This document shows, one piece after another, positions 56,766-64,000 of a stretch of 64,000 nucleotides of DNA. Position 1 is the first letter of the stretch. Each line of letters opens with the position of its first letter. This DNA comes from Patella vulgata (taxonomy: Eukaryota; Mollusca; Gastropoda; Patellidae), in assembly GCF_932274485.2 (NCBI RefSeq), contig NC_065880.2, positions 7,417,695-7,481,694 on the forward strand, written 5' to 3'. Under the pieces are notes generated by a model. The model saw only the letters and a list, made by a program, of their open reading frames with translations, was not told the DNA's origin and ran no database searches. The translations under genes were made by a program, and so were the position numbers.

Positions 56766-57299
56766 AATAGTTGAAATTGTCTTGATATGTTACAAGACCA
56801 ATCTGCACACAGAAAACTATCCCCACTGAGAATAGATATCAAAACTATCTATTACGTAAATATAGCACTAAAGTTCCCTAAAATCGTTTTGATTCTATAA
56901 AATAATCTAAGTACGTTATAATATTTGAAAAGGTCTAACCTAAAGGCGTGTTATACATTTCAATTTCATATTTATTATGACGGCAAGGGTATTGTTGAAC
57001 AACATGACTGTCAAAAGAAAACAAGGCATTCAATATGCTGTTTGCAATACTTCAATTACAATACCAGATGTAAATTTCCAGAGGATAGAGCCACGCCCTG
57101 ATATATCTGCAGATACCCGAATAATTAAGATTAAATTTGCGAATAAATCACCACTATATTAAGTCTACAGTGTAATATATTGATCCTCGTTATCCTTTAA
57201 GAGTGCACCGGTTCTAAGTGTTTCGTATTTCCATTGTTCATATGCCTTATTTGCCACACTCAAAAATACGAGTTTTCGAGTGAAACATGTCGGAGAGTC

Positions 57300-57680
57300 A
57301 TAAGTGTTATTTACGATAATACGAAGTCCATCGTGTTTCAATAGATTATATGTGGTATATTTTTTAATCCTGTTGGATCCTTGCCAATTGGAAGCTAGAG
57401 GGTTTAACGTCCACTTGACACAAACTAGGTCATTGCGGTAGGGGGCATTTGCAGTGGGAGTAAACCGGAGGACCCGGTACAAGCGGGAAATAGAAACCAC
57501 GCCACTCAATGAAAGACCGTATGATACAACACACACGTGTTAACTATTCGACCACCCTAAAACGAGAGTTATTGTTAAGCTTGAAAGTCAAATCATGGCA
57601 ACATTTCCTTATTTAGAACGCCAATCATGTCTAGGTGCACGTAACGAGTGGATTAGGATTATCACAACAATAATGAATTA
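57300..57680 (+). repeat. Flank repeat related to 20580-20790 and 24880-25060, split by a SINE
   Basis: TCCATCGTGTTTCAATAGAT and TGTTGGATCCTTGCCAATTG continue after the SINE with GCTTGAAAGTCAAATCATGG and CATGTCTAGGTGCACG. Confidence 0.65.
57393..57560 (-). mobile_element. SINE-1, partial
   Basis: GGTTTAACGTCCACTTGACA, GAGGACCCGGTACA and a head ending in TTCGACCACCC; inserted into the flank repeat above. Confidence 0.78.
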
Positions 57681-57929
57681 ATAACGCAGCTCGTCTCGAT
57701 TTTACTCAATAGTCATGCATGCACAATAAGACTTTAAAAACAAAATGTTTATTTGTGTAGTGCATACGCAAAAGTTATTTTTTTTTTGGAAGACTTAAGG
57801 TGTCAGGAAGGAATTTCTACGACTATATTATTGACATAATGCGTATTGTTTATGTTTTGTTCCTAAAATAATGCCAATTCAAAATTAGGATTATCCCCTT
57901 AATATTTATTACAATATTACTACATTACT

Positions 57930-58145
57930 ACATTATATCAATAAAACAAAAAGTAGTAATTCATTATATATATTTTTTGGGCAAAATGCAGTAATTTATT
58001 ATACTAAAAAATATGACAAAAAGTAGCAATTTATTATATTAAAAAATATGACACAAAACAGCAATTTATTATATAAAAAATAATGAGTAATATGACAAAA
58101 AGTTCTAATTTATCACATAAAATATATGACAAAAAGTTCTAATTC
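57930..58145. repeat. AT minisatellite related to 25145-25720
   Basis: AAAAAGTAGTAATTCATTAT and AATATGACAAAAAGTAGCAA-type units; same family and relative position as beside gene 2. Confidence 0.82.
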
Positions 58146-58786
58146 AGCGTTCATAGGGAAGACAGTAGTCGGCGTTCCTAGCCGTAGTACAGGCTCCTCG
58201 GCTTAGAGGGTGGGGTCGAGACAACATGTAGTGTTTCAGCCGTTAGGTCTGAGTTCTAGACTTCTTAAACTCAGACTGTAGATATTATAATAACTCATAA
58301 TGTACTTTCAAAGATTTTGTTGTTTCCTGTATAAAGATATATACACATAGTTATAACCACACAGTTTTCCAGAGTTAATTGTTCATTGACGTTTTATACA
58401 CAACGTGGAAGTCCTAATTAATTGATCGCTTTAAAAACAACGAAGTGTCACAGGGGTTATTTGGTGGATGGTTACCTCGGGGGTTAAAGTCCATCAGACG
58501 AATCACAAGCCTATTATTAGGTACTTGCATAAACATGTTCTCAGGTGTTCTAGAAATTGAACGCACACCCTGCCCGGTGCATGAATCTGCCACTCTTACT
58601 AAATGGGAATAGGGTTTTGTCTAACAGCCAAGTTTAGTTTTATAATCTTGCGGTGTTGGCTTGAAAGTAATGTCGGGTCTAAAACATCACCACCAATCTA
58701 CCAATCGAGTTGTTAGAATACATAACTAACTGGTAATAGTTATTATAGTAAGTCTCTCTCGAGGGTGACTACCTAATATATAAATA

Positions 58787-59192
58787 TTAAACATGCATTA
58801 TGCAAGAGCAAAAGCTGCTTATTACAAGTCTTTCTTTAGGCCTGAAATGTTATCTAAATTATCAATTAGACATTAATTAACTTATCCAGACCATAATAAA
58901 ATCTCGAAGTCAAGGCTAGCCTTCGATGTAGGCTGGATTAGATTCCTATATGCCGCTAACGGCCAAAGATAATTAAATCAGAAAAAGTGGATAATCGAGA
59001 CTATGCTGTTTATATTAATGGTTTTAGTAATGATAACCGAGACTATGCACAAATTTCACCGGCTTCTTTCTCGGCTCATAGTGGATCAATTTGACTGAAA
59101 TTTTCAGCAAATTACCATTACACTATCTAGTTTTTAACTATTATAGCGAGAACTGCCATCTCTTTATCTTATCTCCCATAATGTATCTTTAA
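58787..59192 (-). mobile_element. TTAA-bounded MITE, copy C (406 bp), reverse orientation
   Basis: TTAAACATGCATTATG at the left and the complement of TTAAAGATACATTATGGGAG at the right. Same interior as copies A and B, opposite strand. Confidence 0.75.
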
Positions 59193-59279
59193 TATAAAAC
59201 GTTTTGGATATTAAATTTGTAACTGGTATACAATTATCTACAATTGTTTCAACATTTTGTTTTGCCTAATGTACTACTA

Positions 59280-59767
59280 CCTTTTCATTGCAATACAGGG
59301 TTAAATTCAAGATTTTTCGGTTACATTTATATAAGGGTTTAATACTAAATCGCTTACTGATGTTTCAACTAAGTTGTCATATGGGTTGGACACTGGTGTA
59401 CTCCCGCATGTTTCATCTAAATTGTCATATAGACACCGGGTAACTTCAGGATGGTTCACCTAAACTGCGATATGGACTGGGTAATGATTCACTCCGAAGT
59501 TGTCATATGGATTGGACACAGGTGTACTTCCGGATATTTCACCTCAATTATCATATGGACTGGACATTCGGTTACTTCCGGATAGTTCACCTAAATTGCG
59601 ATATGGACTAGGTAATAATTCACTCCGAAGTTGTCATATGGACTGGACACTGGCGTACTTCCAGATATTTCACCCCCATTTTCATATGCACTGGACACAG
59701 GGTTACTTCCGGATAGTTCAGCCGAATTGCGATATGGACTGGGTAATGATTCACTCCTAGTATTTAG
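59280..59767 (-). pseudogene. Gene 3 relic of the long tyrosine-rich tail
   Basis: Repeat units still read, in shifting frames, SPYRNS, GSNPVSSAYENG, GSTPVSSPYDNF and related text, about 9 tyrosine units in all. Stops (for example ahead of the first unit at 59768-59770, and a TGA after SPYDN) and frame changes break it in several places. It is the counterpart of 26606-26958 and shows that gene 3 once had the long tail or that both descend from a long-tailed ancestor. Confidence 0.8.
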
Positions 59768-59784
59768 TTATAGGCTGTTGTAGA
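59768..59784 (-). CDS. Gene 3 possible short last coding exon
   Basis: An acceptor CGCAAG|TC at 59785-59786 in the expected place leads in the right phase to IYNSL and TAA at 59768-59770. Gene 3 would then end with a cytoplasmic tail of about 30 residues and one YNSL motif instead of ten tyrosines. The acceptor has a weak pyrimidine tract but is at the position used by gene 2. Confidence 0.45.
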
Positions 59785-60079
59785 CTTGCGAATAGGAAAA
59801 AGGCAAACATCATTTTTATATCTTTTTTATATCTTAAAAGCACAATGTATTTTTATAAGCCCAATCATGTAGACGTATAATGCCAGCATATAGGACTAAT
59901 ATCATCATGATATTATTACAGCTGTTGTCAGTATGTATTGAGCTAAATAATATAAGGAATTTTATTTCAACTCTTGGTGAGTGTATGTTACCTTGTCTTA
60001 CAAAGTATCAATGAAACTATCAATAACTTACCTAGCGTAGTGTAGTTTAAAACATAAAATGATTTTTTAGTCTACTTAC

Positions 60080-60102
60080 TGTTTGTATTGTGTCTACTTG
60101 CC
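60080..60102 (-). CDS. Gene 3 juxtamembrane micro-exon, 23 nt
   Basis: TTTCAG|GGCAAGTAG to AACA|GTAAGTAG; enters phase 2, leaves phase 1; codes about ASRHNTN. Matches 28754-28776 in length and place. Confidence 0.6.
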
Positions 60103-60580
60103 CTGAAATAAACAATGCATTATTCTCAAAATCAAATATTAACTATTAAAGTACAGATACAACTGATTTTTAAAAAGTTAATTAAGAAAATAAAACCAAA
60201 TACCAACGCTAAATAAAATCCCGGCTTGGATTCAATCGGATTTTAAAAAGGTCTATCATTAAATGGGCAACAAAATGGCGGTGGACTTATTACATAGCCG
60301 AGAGCATAGATCGATGAAATTTCAATTCCAGATATCTTTATCAATACTGAACGGAATTGCACAATTTGCGGACTGATATTATTAGAGATTCGACCTTCAC
60401 AATACTGTAATGGCACATTGGAACTTCAGATCTTCCTGTTATGATGAACAAAGTTAATAATCAATTACTCTGCTTTGTATTAATTTCTCAGTAACTATAT
60501 GATTCTCTAGTTAGTGTGATCCCACCCCCGTCTTATTACTTGTGTAAATATCTATCTATCATTGTATAAGCGCCACTTAC

Positions 60581-60602
60581 CCTCTTCTGGTTTTACCGTT
60601 AC
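60581..60602 (-). CDS. Gene 3 juxtamembrane micro-exon, 22 nt
   Basis: TTGCAG|GTAACGG to GAGG|GTAAGTGG; codes NGKTRR. Three bases longer than its gene 2 partner, a change that keeps the frame and so supports real coding use. Confidence 0.65.
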
Positions 60603-60803
60603 CTGCAATTAAAATAAAATCATGAAACTTTAGAGGACAATAAACCATGCAACTTTAGGAGAAATGAAAAAAAAACATGAACACAACACAATTATCTGGA
60701 TGGAAAATGGTTTATGACTATTCAAATAGTCTCTTCTTTTACTTATATGTACAAAGCGCAAGTTCTTAAATCTCCGTTTAATTTTAATCAAATCAATAAT
60801 CAC

Positions 60804-60923
60804 CTCCGGATGTTGCAAGTTTTCTACATTGATAAATAACCAGAATGATAAGACCAATAATTATTGCAACAGCAAAACATAAACCAAAGATTAATGCTGT
60901 GATGGTGCCCACTTCCTTTTCAA
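60804..60923 (-). CDS. Gene 3 transmembrane exon
   Basis: 120 nt, phase 1-1, acceptor TTGCAG, donor GGAG|GTGATT. Protein: EKEVGTITALIFGLCFAVAI then IIGLIILVIYQCRKLATSG. A single hydrophobic helix followed by basic residues, with a Cys beside the membrane. Confidence 0.88.
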
Positions 60924-60959
60924 CTGCAATAAAAAAATAAAGCAATAATTATAAGTAAG

Positions 60960-61540
60960 CCATCTACATTTATCTCCAAGTACTTTATCCCGATTTTTTT
61001 TGTGTAACCAATATTTTATTTCAGAAATTTATGAAATGGGATCAGGGAACAGGCAAAGCCTATATTATCCCTCTCCTCATACAAGGAATATAAAACATAT
61101 AATATACAGATCTTCTATGTACATATTATAAAATAATGGTGAAAATCATATAAATTAAATAATTCATATACATACTATTTAAAACAAATGAAAAAAAGAG
61201 GAAGTGCTGTTTTATAACATGATAAAAACGGTTCTATAAATAGATTCAGATATTGAAGCGTCTGGTAACATCGAAGTATTCATGAACTATTTTAAAGATG
61301 TTATAAGATGTAGTCTGATTTTATATGCCAAAAAGAAGTGGTTTAATTGATTGCTGGTGGGATGGTAAAAGATGTATTGTATATTTTCGTGCATCTGTAT
61401 ATAGTGGGCACCAGCGGAGAAAATGTTCAGATTCTTCAAAGCGATGACCACAGCTGCATGATGGATCCTCGGATATATGTCGTAGAAATTTATGCCCGTT
61501 TAGGTCGCTACAAGAAAGCCGCAATCTACTGTGTATGATC
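60960..61540 (-). mobile_element. LINE 3' fragment, C-terminal Cys-His motif of ORF2
   Basis: Minus frame 61530-61321 reads LRLSCSDLNGHKFLRHISED then PSCSCGHRFEESEHFLRWCP and LYTDARK, the C-C-H-C motif region near the ORF2 end of many non-LTR elements. It is 5' truncated and lies in the gene 3 intron between FN3 and TM. Different clade from the LINE at 1-1052, whose sequence here is only N-terminal, so the two cannot be compared directly. Confidence 0.75.
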
Positions 61541-61809
61541 TGGTTCTTTCTTTATCCCGATTGGTGCAGTAAAGTAGAACGAGTAGACACTGTCCCTCCC
61601 AGGCCCTTCTACAAAGGCAAAAATTTCCACTGGGCACCCAGGGCTCCCCACTGACAGGGAAACTACAGTGTGATATTCAGGGTACTTTTTTCGATTAATA
61701 CAACTATTGGGTCCATGATCGCTGGTCTTACCCACCCTGACTCCCTCAGACAAATTATATGTATTTATGTGAACTTTATAAATAAAATATTGTAATTTAG
61801 TATTCTCAC

Positions 61810-62130
61810 CAGATGCATGTAGATTAGCTGAAGTCCGTAGTGGCTGACGAATCACCAGGTGGACTGGTTTTGATGAACCATACCTGTTACTAGCAATTAC
61901 TCTCACAAAGTACTCGGTGTCTGGGTTGAGGTTTTCTATACATCCGTTTAAAACACTGCCTTCTTCAGTTAGTTCTACTGTTGGTGTGGAAGTCCATGTT
62001 TTGTTGTCTACAGAATGTTCAAAAATAAACTTCTGGGTATCTCCACCATCAAAACCTGGTTTTAGCTTAATACAGATCGAACTGTGGGATAAACTGTCCA
62101 ATATAAATTCACTGGGTACATCTGGTACAG
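61810..62130 (-). CDS. Gene 3 fibronectin type III exon
   Basis: 321 nt, phase 1-1, same borders as in gene 2 (TTTAG acceptor, TCTG|GTGAG donor). Codes VPDVPSEFILDSLSHSSICI, then LKPGFDGGDTQKFIFEHSVD, WTSTPTVELTEEG and ENLNPDTEYFVRVIASNRYG. Only about ten residues differ from gene 2, much less than the Ig exons differ, suggesting recent duplication or conversion of this exon. Confidence 0.92.
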
Positions 62131-62404
62131 CTAAACAATAAAATCAACAAAATTTATTTATTGTTATTACTATTAGCTGCAAGATGATCACGAATTTACT
62201 GTCTGAATAAACAATCTATTTTGCACAAGGATCTTCAAAAATAAATTCAACAACATATTACACATTACACAACACAGTTTATGTTGCCGTGCCAGATTCA
62301 GTATCTTTATATGAAGAAATATTTTACATATAATCTTTTAGAGGTATTTATTAACTGGAAAGAGCAGTGCACATACGTATTTGTGATATGCTACCTATAC
62401 TTAC

Positions 62405-62710
62405 ACTGTGTAGTGAGTGTTATGGTTAATATAATATGGTCGATATCATTGGAAATGTTGACTTTATAATCTCCATAAAAGTCAGATGAATTGATCTTAA
62501 CATTTAAAGTTGACATAAATATATTAGTAGAATTAATAATATCTTCTTGTTGATATCGTCCATCGTTTATATTAATAGGTTTGTCCAGTCTATACCATGT
62601 AAATGTTGGTTGAGGATAGGCCAATATACTGACAGATAGTTGAACTGTTTCAGATACATTACCAACAACTGTCATAACGGGTTTAACATACGGGTATTGA
62701 CGAAGAGAAC
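62405..62710 (-). CDS. Gene 3 Ig-like exon without the core cysteines
   Basis: 306 nt, phase 1-1, acceptor ACTAG|GT, donor CAGT|GTAAGTATAG. Protein: SLRQYPYVKPVMTVVGNVSE, TVQLSVSILAYPQPTFTWYR (Trp kept), NIFMSTLNVKINSSDFYGDY and KVNISNDIDHIILTI. Val stands where the first core Cys is expected (LSVSI) and again at the second (DYKVNI), so the fold would lack the disulfide. Five N-glycosylation sequons. Gene 2 retains only a relic (31300-31450). Confidence 0.85.
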
Positions 62711-62820
62711 CTAGTAATGAAATAGAAGTTAACAACGTAATATTGTTGAAATAGTATTTCTCCTAGGATTATACTGAAATGTATTTTGAGTACTAGATTT
62801 TTATTATTTCAAACATGGAA

Positions 62821-63116
62821 GGCTGGATGGCCGAATGGTTAGCGCGCGCTGTATCATAAAGTCTGTCATAGAGTCAACTAGCGCGGTTTCGATTCCCTGG
62901 GTGTATGTGACAAGGAGTAGGGTCGCCTGTCCAAGCTGGTGGGTTTTCTCCGGGTCCTCCGGTTTCCTCCCACTACTACATACCCCTACGCGCAAGCGAA
63001 TTACTAAAACAAAATTGAATCATATGTTAGTCCTGAAATGACCTAATTTGTGTCGAGTGGATGTAAACCCCCTCTCTCTCTCTCCCTCTTTCTCTCTCTC
63101 TCTCTATCTCTCGCAC
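62821..63116 (+). mobile_element. SINE-1, full-length reference copy
   Basis: Head GGATGGCCGAATGGTTAGCG, B-box-like GGTTTCGATTCCC, body TAGGGTCGCCTGTCCAAGC and CGCGCAAGCGAATTACTAAA, end GTGTCGAGTGGATGTAAACC with (CT)n. Orientation is opposite to gene 3. Confidence 0.9.
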
Positions 63117-63188
63117 GATTCACAATCCAGCTACATGTACATACATGATTTTACTTATCATTAATTATTAAATTCACTATAAACTTAC

Positions 63189-63455
63189 ATCTTATATTTA
63201 CATCCTGTGATAAATTGGTAACAGTTGTCTGTATGTGACTATTAACAGCTGTACATGTATATATTCCTGTATCTAGACAATCAGATGTAGCTTTATAATA
63301 ATTGATAGAATTGGTGGTTAGTTCTTTAGTGCTACTATCTGGTGTAGACCATGTCATGTTGGCTATAGGGTTACTATTGGTAGAACACGACAAGTTAAAC
63401 GACTGACCTTCATCTACGTCAGTTTTATCAGATTGAATGATGACTGGATCCAGAT
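63189..63455 (-). CDS. Gene 3 Ig domain exon (phase 1-1)
   Basis: 267 nt from CCACAG|AT to AGAT|GTAAGTTTAT. Protein: LDPVIIQSDKTDVDEGQSFN, LSCSTNSNP (Cys), ANMTWSTPD (Trp), DCLDTGIYTCTAVNSH (DxGxYxC with Cys). No counterpart is left in gene 2, where a SINE-2 occupies the corresponding intron. Confidence 0.88.
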
Positions 63456-63881
63456 CTGTGGATTATAATAGAAAAGCTGGATCTGAATTTAGAAAGTTAA
63501 TTCTGAACTATTGTTATATAAAACTGTGATAATCACCCAATGAAACACAGGACAGAGAAGTAGGGCGGTGATTTTTTTAAATCAAATGTCATCATTCTCT
63601 GTAGCTTGTAATTCAGAAACTCCTTAATATGTAGCTCTGTCATGTTAATGTCTGAACACAACTGTGTAGCAAAAATAGTTAGAACGTCTGGATTTGTTTT
63701 TCGGATATGGCACCATAATAGAATAGTTAACTCTTGGCATTTCTCAATTTGCTAGGGCTAGGGACAGTATAATGAAATAGTTAACCGATAGAACGTCTCC
63801 AAGATTGTTACCTGTTCGAACTACTCAATTTGTTAAAGATAGGACAAACTTAATAAAAGATTCATTTAAATAGTTACTTAC

Positions 63882-64000
63882 ATCGTACATCAACCTGCAC
63901 AGTTTTACTATCTGTTTTAATCAGTTGATTACCATTAGTAGGTTGTAATACTGTAATAGCTGTACAGTTATATACACCAGATTGATTTCTGTTGATATTA
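63882..64000 (-). CDS. Gene 3 Ig exon, cut by the right window edge
   Basis: The 3' 119 nt of an Ig exon: NINRNQSGVYNCTAITVLQP, then TNGNQLIKTDSKTVQVDVR to CGAT|GTAAGTAAC. It is the counterpart of gene 2 exon 31512-31790. The rest of gene 3, with its signal peptide and outer Ig domains, must lie beyond 64000. Confidence 0.88.

Noticed and set aside
59500-59760. Plus-strand 86-codon frame
   Set aside because: Shadow of the decayed gene 3 tail repeat on the minus strand.

Overview
This is a eukaryotic, intron-rich, AT-rich animal window, probably from a mollusc. That placement is an inference from gene style and repeats, not from a diagnostic gene. Coding sequence is short exons with GT/AG borders, separated by two tRNA-headed SINE families, MITEs, LINE pieces, a Tc1 element, a deleted piggyBac element and several satellites. 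Most long open frames are not genes, and most real exons are short.

The window holds a minus-strand cluster of paralogous immunoglobulin/fibronectin-III receptor genes, read from high to low coordinates. Almost every extracellular exon is symmetric (phase 1-1). Gene 2 is the best preserved: signal peptide 50829-50883, V-like Ig 43816-44100, Ig 43218-43508, two Ig domains in one exon 41620-42165, Ig 31512-31790, FN3 30471-30791, transmembrane 30066-30173, two micro-exons (29529-29547 and 28754-28776), and a tyrosine-rich tail 26606-26958. These ten exons sum to 2280 nt, exactly 760 codons with the stop, so a 759-residue type I receptor is predicted. Its tail has five YxN motifs at regular spacing.

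Gene 3 enters from the right edge: Ig 63882-64000 (partial), Ig 63189-63455, Ig-like 62405-62710, FN3 61810-62130, TM 60804-60923, micro-exons 60581-60602 and 60080-60102. Its long tail has decayed, and a stop comes right after the first tail tyrosine, so it would be a short-tailed partner. Gene 1 (signal peptide 17381-17507; Ig exons at 12.3-12.6, 11.9-12.2 and 9.2 kb) looks degraded. A separate intact V-like exon lies at 3648-3938. A plus-strand signal-peptide exon plus extracellular exon sits at 7691-8199.

Region by region: 1-1.05 kb, LINE ORF2 with an AP-type endonuclease running off the left edge; 4.9-7.05 kb, TTAA-flanked piggyBac relative with a DDE-less 261-aa ORF; 9.5-11.8 kb, GC-rich tandem repeats; 14.4-17.2 kb, LINE 3' end and a long-inverted-repeat element inside gene 1 intron 1; 18-26 kb, SINEs, MITEs and AT minisatellites; 26.6-31.8 kb, 3' half of gene 2; 32-41.3 kb, a higher-order satellite of about 1.9-kb units in a gene 2 intron; 41.6-44.4 kb, 5' Ig exons of gene 2; 44.9-52.6 kb, MITEs, the Tc1 element, SINEs and the gene 2 signal exon; 53-59 kb, mostly repeats; 59.2-64 kb, gene 3. 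Blocks near 16/46-48 kb and 22.6/56.4 kb show that the receptor genes were duplicated together with intron and flanking DNA.
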